Positions 16,973 to 25,562 of a stretch of 64,000 nt of DNA are shown here, in pieces. The number at the start of each line of letters is the position of its first letter. The stretch's first letter is position 1. Origin of the DNA: Ignavibacteria bacterium RIFOXYB12_FULL_35_14 (GTDB taxonomy: Bacteria > Bacteroidota > Ignavibacteria > Ignavibacteriales > Ignavibacteriaceae); contig MHAR01000060.1 of the NCBI GenBank assembly GCA_001803045.1, positions 44,494 to 108,493 of the forward strand. The letters are read 5' to 3'. A program made the position numbers and the translations under genes. A model generated the notes under the pieces. That model saw only the letters and a list, made by a program, of their open reading frames with translations, was not told where the DNA came from and made no database searches.

Positions 16973-18264
16973 TTGATAACAACAAACGTAAATCCTTAAA
17001 GGGATATGAATTAAAAATCTTATCCAGTATGCTGAACGATTTGAATTTAATTCCAGAAATAGCAGGCGTATTTAGTGAAGATAGTTTTTCAGATAATCAC
17101 CGAGAACTATTTATAAAAATTTGTGAGCTTGGCAAAAATCAAAAAGATTCTACTCTTTTGATTGATGACTTATGCAAGCTGAATATAACAAATTGGAAAT
17201 ATCGAGAACTACAAAAACTCAAAGACGTTGGAAAATCATTTACTAAAGATGATGTTAAAAGTGCTGTTAAGTATCTTTTAAATGCAAGTTTACCATTCGA
17301 GCAAGATAAAAATTTACTATCAACTGTAAACCAAAACAACGGACATATAAAACTTGTAAACGCAAGGGAGCTTCAAACTATGGAACTAAAACCAATCAAT
17401 TGGGTAATTAAAGATTTACTTCCAGAAGGTCTATTGATACTTGCAGGCAGACCAAAAATAGGAAAATCTTTTTTAGCATTGAATATGAGCTTGGCGATAG
17501 CAAATGGCGGACATGCCTTAGGATACTTCAGGGCAAATAAAAACTCCGTCCTATACATTCCTTATGAGGATAATTACAGACGTTTACAGGATAGAATAAA
17601 TCGGATGTTAGCAGAGGAACATTATAAAGAAGCACCTTCAAATTTATTCATTCCAAAAGATTGCGATTTTCCTAAGATGACAATTGAAGGGATAGACAGT
17701 CTCGGAAAGATTTTAGATGATAATAACGATATAAAATTAGTTGTCTTAGATACGCTTGGACGGTCTATTGTAAGAAGCAACAAACGAAATGCTAATCAGT
17801 TTCAAGATGAATATGATTTCCTGTCTGTAATCCAAAAAATAGCTTTACAGAGGCATATAAGTATTTTATTAGTTCACCACACAACTAAAATGAGATATGA
17901 AGATGTTTTTGACCAAGTTCTCGGAACTACAGGTTTAACAGCTTCACCGGATTCCTTGATGTTACTTAGTAAGGATTCAAATAAGGAATTCAGCTTAGCT
18001 ATAACAGGCAGGGACATTGAGGAAAAAGAATATACTCTAAAGTTTCAAAATTGCATTTGGATTATAGAGGGTGAAAAAGGCAAAACCACCACACCGGAAC
18101 GTGAAGAAATTATTTCTCTATTCCTACAGCAGAACCGACCACTTAAAACAAAAGAAATTGCTGAATATTTAGGTAAGACGGAAACCAATGTATGTAACAT
18201 GCTAAAGAAAATACCCGAAATAGTGAAAGTTAAATATGGTGAATATGTGTTAAATACTAAGTGA
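16969..18264 (+). CDS. DnaB/RepA-like replication ATPase
   Basis: The protein is 431 aa and has three parts. Residues 10-105 resemble the DnaB N-terminal helical domain (ELKILSSMLNDLNLIPEIAG, NHRELFIKICEL). Residues 135-375 are a RecA-fold ATPase: Walker A AGRPKIGKS at about 159-167, an EDN segment after VLYIPY, Walker B IKLVVLDTLGRS and LVHHTTK as sensor region. The last 55 residues form a winged-helix-like domain (EIAEYLGKTETNVCNMLKKI). This architecture is that of AAA_25/RepA-type replicative helicases of plasmids and mobile elements. It probably replicates the excised element from the repeat cluster upstream. Confidence 0.8.
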   Translation: MIDNNKRKSLKGYELKILSSMLNDLNLIPEIAGVFSEDSFSDNHRELFIKICELGKNQKDSTLLIDDLCKLNITNWKYRELQKLKDVGKSFTKDDVKSAVKYLLNASLPFEQDKNLLSTVNQNNGHIKLVNARELQTMELKPINWVIKDLLPEGLLILAGRPKIGKSFLALNMSLAIANGGHALGYFRANKNSVLYIPYEDNYRRLQDRINRMLAEEHYKEAPSNLFIPKDCDFPKMTIEGIDSLGKILDDNNDIKLVVLDTLGRSIVRSNKRNANQFQDEYDFLSVIQKIALQRHISILLVHHTTKMRYEDVFDQVLGTTGLTASPDSLMLLSKDSNKEFSLAITGRDIEEKEYTLKFQNCIWIIEGEKGKTTTPEREEIISLFLQQNRPLKTKEIAEYLGKTETNVCNMLKKIPEIVKVKYGEYVLNTK

Positions 18265-18426
18265 AAGTGATGTAAGTAGTGAATGTTTGTAATAAAGATT
18301 CATCAGTTTCATTACTTACACTACACTATTAACAAAGTATTTTCGTTAATGAAGAAATGACTTTGATTTCATAGCAGCCAAATAAATAGAACAATATTGA
18401 ATAAAAATAGAATGAAAGGAATAGAA

Positions 18427-18774
18427 ATGCCATTCAAAAAAGGAAAAGAAAAAACTGGCGGAATTAGTAAAGGACAAAAACACAGGAAGACATTGCTTAG
18501 AGAAAAACTCGGAGTGAAAACAGTCAAGAAAATTGATGAGTTTGCTGAAATGTTAATAAGGAACTGGTTTGAGTTTCTTTCGACTGATGATAATACTGTT
18601 AGACTTACAGCGACAAAGGAATTATCAAAGTTTGTATTTCCAACTAAGAGACAGATTGAATCAACACTAAAACCGATGAGTATTGAAGATTTTATAAGAG
18701 GAATGAGGGAAGGTAAACTGAATCTTTGCGAGGGAGATGATGAAAATGAAGTGGAAAGATTAGGAACGTCTTAA
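18427..18774 (+). CDS. Small DUF5681/terminase-small-subunit-like protein
   Basis: The protein is 115 aa starting at ATG 18427, with AAAGGA 6 bases upstream. The opening MPFKKGKEKTGGISKGQKHR is typical of short basic proteins annotated as DUF5681 or as phage terminase small-subunit-like, followed by helices (KIDEFAEMLIRNWFEFLS, VRLTATKELSKFVFP). Such proteins bind DNA. In a satellite they could redirect packaging to element DNA, but here that is a guess. It stands alone about 160 bases after the ATPase gene. Confidence 0.5.
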   Translation: MPFKKGKEKTGGISKGQKHRKTLLREKLGVKTVKKIDEFAEMLIRNWFEFLSTDDNTVRLTATKELSKFVFPTKRQIESTLKPMSIEDFIRGMREGKLNLCEGDDENEVERLGTS

Positions 18775-18840
18775 ATAAATAATGTTTGGTTAAAAGTTTA
18801 GTGTTGACTTTGGTAAATAGAACAATTAATTTTACAATAA

Positions 18841-19023
18841 ATGAAAACAGATATTTCTAAACTAAAAACAATTCCCAATTTTGGAAGGATGAAAGGTATA
18901 TCTAAACAAAGGATTTATATCTTAGTGAGAGATGGAAAGTTTGATACCTTAGAAATTGATGGTGTGAAATTTATAGTGCTAAATGAAAAAGCACTAAATT
19001 ATAAAAAGCAATTTCCCCAATAA
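18841..19023 (+). CDS. Excisionase-like small HTH protein
   Basis: The 60-aa protein has the shape of an excisionase/AlpA-type winged helix: an N-terminal helix-turn-helix (MKGISKQRIYILVRDGKFDT) and a wing strand (LEIDGVKFIVLN). Small MerR-like proteins of this kind bend att DNA or regulate the integrase. It is the last gene before the right att repeat, as expected for such an element. Confidence 0.6.
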   Translation: MKTDISKLKTIPNFGRMKGISKQRIYILVRDGKFDTLEIDGVKFIVLNEKALNYKKQFPQ

Positions 19024-19246
19024 ATAAGTTTAATAATTAAAACTGTCTAAATACCACGATGAAAAAAGAATTAACATTTGAAGAAAGCCTGAGCGGTTTA
19101 TTAAGGTGTGGTAACCTTGACAGTTTCCGTTTGGGCTTTTTTTGTTTTGTTCTTTTGATGTTGCTGGAAGTGAATTTCACTTAACGATTTACTTAACACT
19201 TCACGATTTTCTTTCACTTTTGGGCGGGATTCTCAATTTACCAATA
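19024..19246. other. Gene-free right arm of the element
   Basis: About 220 bases without a supported gene. Scattered TTCAC/TTAAC words around 19175-19220 resemble the TTCACG repeats of the control region and could be arm-type recombinase sites. A 41-codon frame at 19059 is not convincing. Confidence 0.4.
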
Positions 19247-19298
19247 GATTAAGAGTCATATGCTCTACCAACTGAGCTAAGGGTGCGTGCAAAATTAA
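19247..19298. repeat. Right attachment repeat (52 bp, tRNA-Lys 5' half remnant)
   Basis: An exact copy of 11,639-11,690. It contains only the anticodon-to-5' part of tRNA-Lys, so it is not a functional tRNA. It marks the right edge of the element and is the displaced original upstream half of the tRNA locus. Confidence 0.93.
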
Positions 19299-19441
19299 AT
19301 ATTTCCGCCTGGCTTTCAAAACTTTTTACCCTTTTGCACTTTTAAATCACACAGATTATCAGCCGAATGATTTATATTTGAACATCATATTTCAATTATT
19401 ATCAATAAAAATCTAATTATTTAACAGAAAGGAATACTACT

Positions 19442-19873
19442 ATGCCCGTAAGAAAAGCTAATGCAGAATGGAAAGGAAATCTACTAAATGGAACCGGAAC
19501 AATTTCTTCCGAAAGCGGTGCGCTTAAAAACATTGCTTATAATTTTGTTTCAAGATTTGAAACGGGAACTGAAACAAATCCAGAAGAGTTAATTGGAGCA
19601 GCACTCTCAGCATGCTTCTCAATGGCACTTGCGAATTCTTTGGCTAAAGCAGGTTTCACTGTTAATTCTATAAAGACAGATGCAAAAGTTTATATTGAAA
19701 AATTGGAAGCAGGTTTCACTATTACAAAGATTGAACTTGATACAGTCGGAGATGTGGCGGGAATTGATGAGAAGGTATTTTTAGAACATGCCTCACAAAC
19801 AAAGACCGCATGCCCAGTTTCAAGGGCATTGACTGGCCCTGCTTTAATATTGAATGCTGAATTGAAAAAGTAA
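19442..19873 (+). CDS. OsmC/Ohr family peroxidase
   Basis: A 143-aa OsmC-family protein that reduces organic hydroperoxides with two cysteines. The first redox Cys is in ALSACFSMAL (about residue 60) and the second in TACPVSRALTG (about 124-128); the N-terminal strand segment NAEWKGNLLNGTGTI fits OsmC. AGAAAGGA lies upstream of the ATG. It stands alone just outside the mobile element and is followed by a strong hairpin. Confidence 0.9.
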   Translation: MPVRKANAEWKGNLLNGTGTISSESGALKNIAYNFVSRFETGTETNPEELIGAALSACFSMALANSLAKAGFTVNSIKTDAKVYIEKLEAGFTITKIELDTVGDVAGIDEKVFLEHASQTKTACPVSRALTGPALILNAELKK

Positions 19874-19906
19874 TTATTGCACTGCTTACAATAAGTCACT
19901 TTTTAC

Positions 19907-19954
19907 AAACCCAGTCTCTTAACAGCAGGAAAAACTCATCGAGAAACTGGGTTT
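19907..19954 (+). terminator. Hairpin terminator after osmC-like gene
   Basis: AAACCCAGT (19907-19915) pairs with ACTGGGTTT (19946-19954), with a further CTC/GAG pairing inside the loop and T-rich sequence after it. It lies between the OsmC gene and a leftward gene and may stop both. Confidence 0.6.
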
Positions 19955-20002
19955 GTTTATGCTGATAAAAAATTCCTAACCGCTTTTTAGAGTTTGCCGC
20001 AA

Positions 20003-20275
20003 TTATAAAACCAAAAGTTCTTCATACTCTTTATGACGCTGAATGTAAGCTGCTACATAAGAGCATGAAGGGATAATTTTCAGATTATTCTCTTCAGCAT
20101 AGGTTAACGCTACTTTCACAATCTTACTTGCAATTCCCTTACCCCTAAGAGCATTTGGAACATACGTGTGAATAAGATTTAGCACGTTATTCACCTTAAC
20201 ATATTCTAAATGCGATTCTAAGTCATCAATAACCGCATAGAATTTTTGTTTTTCAATATCGTGAATAACTTCTAT
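20003..20275 (-). CDS. Small GNAT acetyltransferase (YidJ-like), unusual start
   Basis: A single-domain acetyltransferase of about 90 aa. The core is clear: LIHTYVPNALRGKGIASKIV (acetyl-CoA motif), then IIPSCSYVAAYIQRHKEY, the family end. A gene finder would start at the GTG at 20194, giving only 63 aa and losing the first strands. The frame continues upstream with good coding sense (EVIHDIEKQKFYAVIDDLES) to a stop, without ATG, GTG or TTG. The best start is ATA at 20273-20275, 5 bases after AGGAG. Either ATA is used or an ATG has mutated. Confidence 0.65.
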   Translation of the reverse strand: MEVIHDIEKQKFYAVIDDLESHLEYVKVNNVLNLIHTYVPNALRGKGIASKIVKVALTYAEENNLKIIPSCSYVAAYIQRHKEYEELLVL

Positions 20276-20310
20276 TATTTCTCCTATTGCAAAGTGATTC
20301 GTCTTTCAGC

Positions 20311-22377
20311 TTAATTTTTTACAGGTAGAAAAGAATAATTTTCATCATAGTAGAGCATCTGCTCTACAAAGTCTTCAGGATATTCAATCTTCACATCAAC
20401 TATTTTTTCACCATTGTAGATAGGCTTCAGCACAGGATTAATAAATCCTTTGTAGGGAGCAATGTTAAGTCTTGCATATCTTTCCTTAACTTCCTTGTGA
20501 AGTTCTTTATCAACCTCTACCCCATAAGTTTCAACTAATTTTTTAGCTGCTTCATAATCACCTTCGGATGTAATTCTCTGAACGTCTCTTAATAGCACTC
20601 CGAAAAGTTGACGAAGTTTTTGATAATCATTTATAACAAAATAAGTTTTGTCTTCTTTAATTTTTCTTTCAATCACATTTTCATTTTTTCCTTTTTCATA
20701 AACCCATTTGGAAACTAACTGTCTATTTCTCATGTGAGCTTGCTCTATATTTTCTCCGAACTCAATCCTGTTAAGCTGAAGCATTAAACCATTGCGGATA
20801 TACTTGTTATATTCTGCTTTACCAACTTCAATGGAAGGCATTACGCCAATATCAACAAGCTTTTGATCAATAGCATAATATAATGCAACAAGGTCGGCTC
20901 GTGCTTCTTCGATTACCGAAGCATAATTTTTTAGAGTCTGTTTTGGTGTTCCAACACCGGGCTTGATTTGACCTGAAGCATGACCAATTACTTCATGAAG
21001 ATCAGTATGAAGATTATCTGCGAGCGCACCGAATTCTTTCGCTCGCTGAATCTCGTCTTCAGTAAAATAAAACTCTTTAATTACTTCTTCCGAACCTGCT
21101 TTATTGTAAGAATTAACAATGTTGCCAAGGTTTACTGATTTTGAACCATGAATTTTTCTTATCCAATTTGAGTTGGGCAGATTTATTCCTATCGGAGTTG
21201 AAGGTGAAGCATCACCCAATTCTACAACAACAGTAATAACTTTAGCCGAAATACCCACAACATTTTTTTTCTTGTATGCATCAGAAAGAGTTGAATTGTC
21301 CTCAAACCATTGTGCCTGTCTGCTTATAGCATCAATTCTTTGTGTTGCCTCCAAATCTTTAATTGACACAATTGCCTCATAAGAGCCTTTGTAACCTAAA
21401 GGATCGTCATAGACTTCAATAAAGCCGTTTACAACATCAATGCGTGAGGTAGTATCTTGCACCCAAAGAATATTGTAATCATCCCATGCTTTAAGATCAC
21501 CGGTTTTATAATAATCAATTAATTTTTGTAAGGTATTTTTCTGCAAATCATTTTCTGCAACGCGAAGAGCTTTTCCCAGCCAATACACAATTTTTTCAAT
21601 TGCCTGTGAATACATTCCCCCGACTTTCCAAACCTTCTCTTGCAGCTTTCCCTTTTCCTTAATTAATTTGGAATTTAATCCGTGCCAAACTGGAGTTGTA
21701 TCTTTTTTCAATACCATAGTGCTATAAAAATTCTCAACTTCTTTTTGAGTTGTACCTTCATAAAAATTTACGGCAGAAGTTTTTATAAGATCAGCACCGG
21801 GAGTAAGATTAACTTTTTGTGCATCAATATTAGGATTAAAAATTAGCGGTATTAACTTAGAGAGTAGGTTATCTAATGTTTCGTTGCTTGCAATCGGCAG
21901 TAATTTCTCGTCAGAATTCCTCAGCAATTCTGTAAAATACTCTGGTGAAAATTCCGGAGTGAATTTTTTGTTCGCATAGTGATGATGAATTCCATTCGAA
22001 AACCAAAACCGCTTTGCATAAACCATAAAGCTCTTAAATTCATCAGTTTGTCTGTCACCTTCATAAGATCTCACTACTCCATTGAGTGTCTTCCTTATAA
22101 ATAAGTTATGCTTGTAATTCTGATCATAATAAATATCTCTGCCCGCTAATGCCGCTTCATAGAGATAGTAAACAAGTTCTTTTTCTTTTAGGGATAACTC
22201 CTCAAATCCAGGAACTTGATAACGAAGGATTGCAAGATCTGCAAATTGTTCTGTTTGATATTTAAAGGTATCGAGGCCGACTGGACTAGACAGGTTATCT
22301 ATTTTATCCTCGCTTTTTCCGCATCCCATTAAAACTGTAATAAATAATACAAGAGGGAATGACAATAATTTTTTCAT
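20311..22377 (-). CDS. Dipeptidyl-peptidase III-like lipoprotein (M49 family)
   Basis: A 688-aa zinc peptidase. The signal sequence ends in a lipobox (VLMGC, C19), so it is an exported lipoprotein. The M49 hallmark HEVIGH is at 461-466, and EEARAD, the second zinc motif, follows at about 488. Bacterial M49 enzymes carry the five-residue spacing HExxGH as here. DPP III removes dipeptides from the N-terminus of peptides; a periplasmic nutritional or turnover role is likely. Length is normal. It lies upstream (right-hand side) of the small GNAT gene. Confidence 0.88.
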   Translation of the reverse strand: MKKLLSFPLVLFITVLMGCGKSEDKIDNLSSPVGLDTFKYQTEQFADLAILRYQVPGFEELSLKEKELVYYLYEAALAGRDIYYDQNYKHNLFIRKTLNGVVRSYEGDRQTDEFKSFMVYAKRFWFSNGIHHHYANKKFTPEFSPEYFTELLRNSDEKLLPIASNETLDNLLSKLIPLIFNPNIDAQKVNLTPGADLIKTSAVNFYEGTTQKEVENFYSTMVLKKDTTPVWHGLNSKLIKEKGKLQEKVWKVGGMYSQAIEKIVYWLGKALRVAENDLQKNTLQKLIDYYKTGDLKAWDDYNILWVQDTTSRIDVVNGFIEVYDDPLGYKGSYEAIVSIKDLEATQRIDAISRQAQWFEDNSTLSDAYKKKNVVGISAKVITVVVELGDASPSTPIGINLPNSNWIRKIHGSKSVNLGNIVNSYNKAGSEEVIKEFYFTEDEIQRAKEFGALADNLHTDLHEVIGHASGQIKPGVGTPKQTLKNYASVIEEARADLVALYYAIDQKLVDIGVMPSIEVGKAEYNKYIRNGLMLQLNRIEFGENIEQAHMRNRQLVSKWVYEKGKNENVIERKIKEDKTYFVINDYQKLRQLFGVLLRDVQRITSEGDYEAAKKLVETYGVEVDKELHKEVKERYARLNIAPYKGFINPVLKPIYNGEKIVDVKIEYPEDFVEQMLYYDENYSFLPVKN

Positions 22378-22424
22378 GGTGATCCGCTATTTATTTTATA
22401 AGTAGTTTGTTAATTATCTAAAAA

Positions 22425-23414
22425 TTAAGATCGTTTTTTCTGTTTTTGCATCGCAAGTTTAATGGAATCTTGACTTGCAATCAATTCAATTCTTTTCTTC
22501 TTTCTTTCTAAAATTAAATTGATATAAACATCAAGCTCATCTTCAATTTCATCAACCGAAACCTTTGTAGCATCCGGATCATTCACTAGCTCTCGCCAGG
22601 GTCTTGGGGATTCAAAATCATATTCATCAAAAATTATTACAGGCGTACCATATGCTAAAATTGATTCTTCATCTGCAGTAACAATCCATTGATCCGCCCA
22701 ATTGTAAATCCATTGAGCATCTTTTTCATACATCCGAACACAAGCATGGCTTGCCGGATAACCTGGCATTTCGTACTGATGTAACGATACTCCTTCAAAG
22801 TTATCAAGGTTAAAACTCCACTTTAAAATCCATTCGTCATCAAATGTGCTCACGGTTTCTTCGGCTTTCCAGTTTGTATGAAATAAACCATTGGGAGTAG
22901 GAGTTTCTTGCTTACCTGTGCTTGTTGGTCCCCACAATATCAAGTTTCCCAATTGATAAATCCCAAAAGCTTGAACTCGCTGCGAAACCATAATCAATTT
23001 TGGAATTTGAAACGCCACCTCGACTTTAAGCGGTAAGGGCGAATAATATTTCCAATTGGTCACAAATGTATCTGGCACAACAAGAGAATCTTTTCTCTTA
23101 AGGTTTTTTCTATCAATGCGGTTCAAAGCAAGAATTATATCTGCACCGCTTTGCCTATATTTTTTAATAAGTTTTGAATAACTATTACCGTGCTTTGGAT
23201 AAAGAATTTGATAAGCTGGTGGTCGTTTTGAAAACTCCTTTTCCAGTGAATCTGAAACTGCGGTAAGCTTAGTACGAAGCGAATCTTCTCCCGTCATCAC
23301 ATATTTTTCTTCCTTTTTACAACCCGAACACCATACAAAACAATTCAACAATAAAACAATTAAGCAATAATTTAATGCAAATCTTAGTGAACGATATTTA
23401 AAATCAGTAATCAT
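22425..23414 (-). CDS. L,D-transpeptidase (YkuD domain)
   Basis: A 329-aa exported protein with an N-terminal hydrophobic segment (about 12-30) and a cysteine-rich end suggesting a lipoprotein. The YkuD catalytic block is SHACVRM (222-228; C225 nucleophile, H223), with the upstream His at about 212. The enzyme forms 3-3 peptidoglycan cross-links or anchors proteins to the wall. A region before it (63-130) with ILYPKHGNSYSKLIKKY may be a LysM-like or substrate-binding part. It follows the HAD gene with one base between, so the two form an operon. Confidence 0.85.
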   Translation of the reverse strand: MITDFKYRSLRFALNYCLIVLLLNCFVWCSGCKKEEKYVMTGEDSLRTKLTAVSDSLEKEFSKRPPAYQILYPKHGNSYSKLIKKYRQSGADIILALNRIDRKNLKRKDSLVVPDTFVTNWKYYSPLPLKVEVAFQIPKLIMVSQRVQAFGIYQLGNLILWGPTSTGKQETPTPNGLFHTNWKAEETVSTFDDEWILKWSFNLDNFEGVSLHQYEMPGYPASHACVRMYEKDAQWIYNWADQWIVTADEESILAYGTPVIIFDEYDFESPRPWRELVNDPDATKVSVDEIEDELDVYINLILERKKKRIELIASQDSIKLAMQKQKKRS

Positions 23415-23415
23415 C

Positions 23416-24030
23416 CTAAAGTATTTTTCTACTTTTAAGTTCTTCTAACAATTGATCATAGTTTAAAAACTGAATTGAATCCCAGCCGAGCTTTTTAGCT
23501 GCTTCAGAATACTCGGCAATATCATCAATGTATAAATGCTTTTGTGGAGAGGCTTTGGACAATTCTTCAACCGCTTTAAATATTTTTTCTTCAGGCTTTG
23601 CTGATCCTACTTCAAATGATAATACTAAATGATCAAAGTGAGTTAGAAATTGATAATTTATCCAGCCATATTTTTTGTGAAGCGGATCAGTATTGGATAA
23701 CAGCATCAGCTTAAATTTTTTTTTGAGTATTGGCAACAGAGAAATTACATCATTGTTAGGGGTGAATATGTCGGAATATATTTTTGCAAATGTTTGCGAA
23801 TCAACTTTATGGTTCACCCCTGATAAAGCAATATTGATGAATTCATCTTGGCTTATTAATCCTTTTTCAAATGCGCGGTGTATGTGATAATTATTCTTGT
23901 GATGCTCGAAAAATTTTTTGCCGAGATTGGGTTCTATTTTATCGAACTTTTTAACAGCAATATTGTAATTAAAGTTTAATAGTACGTTGCCAAGATCGAA
24001 AACTATTATGGAGTATTTTTGCGGGGACAT
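23416..24030 (-). CDS. HAD-like hydrolase
   Basis: A 204-aa HAD-superfamily phosphatase of subfamily IA. Motif I is IVFDLGNVLLNF (nucleophile Asp at about 11), motif II is MLLSNTD (about 109-115), and the C-terminal acidic motif is YIDDIAEYSEAAKKLGW, as in YihX-type glucose-1-phosphatases or epoxide-hydrolase N-domains. Motif I has Gly-Asn in place of the usual DxD second Asp, as in the YihX group (DxGNV). The substrate is unknown. Confidence 0.85.
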   Translation of the reverse strand: MSPQKYSIIVFDLGNVLLNFNYNIAVKKFDKIEPNLGKKFFEHHKNNYHIHRAFEKGLISQDEFINIALSGVNHKVDSQTFAKIYSDIFTPNNDVISLLPILKKKFKLMLLSNTDPLHKKYGWINYQFLTHFDHLVLSFEVGSAKPEEKIFKAVEELSKASPQKHLYIDDIAEYSEAAKKLGWDSIQFLNYDQLLEELKSRKIL

Positions 24031-24165
24031 TAATTGTTAAGAAGATTCTATAAATAATTCTTGGTAAAAATATTGGTTTTGAATGTTAAATGAAAAATAA
24101 AATTGTTTATTTTAGCTCCGTTAATAGAGTGCTTTAACTTTTATTAAAAATATTTTGGAATCATA

Positions 24166-25551
24166 ATGAAAACTAAATTAATTCTTGTTTTAGTATTTAC
24201 TTTCTCCACCCTAAGTTTCGCACAGTTAAATTTGGGTCCTTTGGTTGGCGGAGTTACGCACAATTCGGCAATAATTTTAGTTAAGACTTATAAACCGCAG
24301 ACCGTTCAAATTGAATTATTCTCCGAGTCAAATCCCCATCCTTCAGTTTATTCTGAAACATTTGTGAGTGATACGAATAACTATAATTATGTAAAGATTC
24401 CTGTTCAAAACCTAAGCCCTAACACAAATTACTTTTACCGTGCAATTGTAGATGGCATTAAGTCGAAGCGCTGGCACTCATTCAAAACTTTTCCTTTAGA
24501 AAAATATCACAGCTTTTCTTTTGGATTCGGTTCCTGCCAACAATCTAGTTATTCTAAATGGAATCCTGAAGTATTTCCAGTAGTTGCACAAGATTCGCTT
24601 CGTTTCTTTATTCAAATTGGAGATTGGACTTACCCTGATACAACAGAAAAAAAATATGGTTATCGGTTTAATACAAGCTTGGCTTTAATAGAGAAAACTT
24701 ATCAGGCCAAGTACAATTACAATTATCCGTTTGCTGGTGAAGTTCTATCTCAAATGCCCGTTGTGTACGCTTATGATGATCATGATTTTGCCGCAAATAA
24801 TCCAGATGGAACTGATCCGGCAAAACAAAACTCACTTTGGGCATATAAGGCTTTTTTTCCTCACTATCCTTTGAAGAATCCCGATAACGGTATATGGCAA
24901 AGTTTTGCCTTTGGTGATGTTGAATTTTTTGTGCTCGACTGCCGATCTCAAAGAAATCCTAATAAAAATTCTCTCGATGGAAATGGGAATTTCAATCCAC
25001 CCGAAAAACATTCTCTGCTTTCAGGATTTGCTATCTCCGGAGAAAATCAGCTTGATTGGTTTCTTAATGCGTTAAAAAATTCTACTGCAAAATGGAAGGT
25101 TATTGTTTCAACAGTTTTGTTTAATCCGGCGTACTCAAAAGTTTTTACAAATACTGAACTTCTAAAAAAGTATCCGTGGATGAAAGAAGATGCAATGGAT
25201 AAGTGGGCTGGTTTTCCTAACGACCTTAATTTATTGATGAAAACAATCAAGGATAATAATATTAAGAATGTATTGGTGGTAAGCGGCGATAGTCATTCAT
25301 CTTATATTGATGACGGAAAAAATTCACTCATTCCCGAAATAAGCGCTTCAAATCTTGATGTCAATAATTCGCTGCTTCATAAAAAATTGGAAGAGGGCGG
25401 AATCAACATTTGGAATCAAGGTACGTACGATGAAAAAGGACACACATACGGCAAAGTCAGTTTTATTTTTGGTGAGGAAGATTATGCACTTTTAGAAGTG
25501 ATTGATGAAAAAGGAAAAATAGCAGCGTCTTACCGCCTGATTGCAGAATAG
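24166..25551 (+). CDS. PhoD-like alkaline phosphatase
   Basis: A 461-aa secreted metallophosphatase. A signal peptide (to about residue 19, LSFAQ) is followed by a fibronectin-like N-domain (about 22-105) and the PhoD domain. Metal-site motifs are FGFGSCQQ, QIGDWTYPD, YAYDDHDFAANNPDG and VVSGDSHSSYID. PhoD enzymes hydrolyse phosphomono- or diesters outside the cytoplasm. Gene order does not link it to its neighbours; it is divergent from the HAD gene. Confidence 0.88.
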   Translation: MKTKLILVLVFTFSTLSFAQLNLGPLVGGVTHNSAIILVKTYKPQTVQIELFSESNPHPSVYSETFVSDTNNYNYVKIPVQNLSPNTNYFYRAIVDGIKSKRWHSFKTFPLEKYHSFSFGFGSCQQSSYSKWNPEVFPVVAQDSLRFFIQIGDWTYPDTTEKKYGYRFNTSLALIEKTYQAKYNYNYPFAGEVLSQMPVVYAYDDHDFAANNPDGTDPAKQNSLWAYKAFFPHYPLKNPDNGIWQSFAFGDVEFFVLDCRSQRNPNKNSLDGNGNFNPPEKHSLLSGFAISGENQLDWFLNALKNSTAKWKVIVSTVLFNPAYSKVFTNTELLKKYPWMKEDAMDKWAGFPNDLNLLMKTIKDNNIKNVLVVSGDSHSSYIDDGKNSLIPEISASNLDVNNSLLHKKLEEGGINIWNQGTYDEKGHTYGKVSFIFGEEDYALLEVIDEKGKIAASYRLIAE

Positions 25552-25562
25552 AAGGATAAAAA

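Larger units (their letters stand above)
11639..19298. mobile_element. tRNA-Lys-integrated element, about 7.6 kb, satellite- or island-like
   Basis: The segment is bounded by 52-bp perfect direct repeats that duplicate part of tRNA-Lys. A tyrosine integrase gene begins 131 bases inside the left end, and an excisionase-like gene ends about 220 bases from the right end. All ten genes read rightward: integrase, three membrane or secreted proteins, a Fis-like HTH protein, two small unknowns, a DnaB/RepA-like ATPase, a terminase-like small protein and the HTH protein. No capsid, tail, relaxase or conjugation gene is seen. The gene set recalls phage-inducible islands and mobilizable elements of Bacteroidota; which one is unresolved. 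Confidence 0.9.

Noticed and set aside
19059..19184. A 41-codon frame beginning MKKELTFEESL, like exonuclease VII small subunit
   Set aside because: Only the first dozen residues resemble XseB; the rest is hydrophobic and unrelated, and there is no ribosome site.
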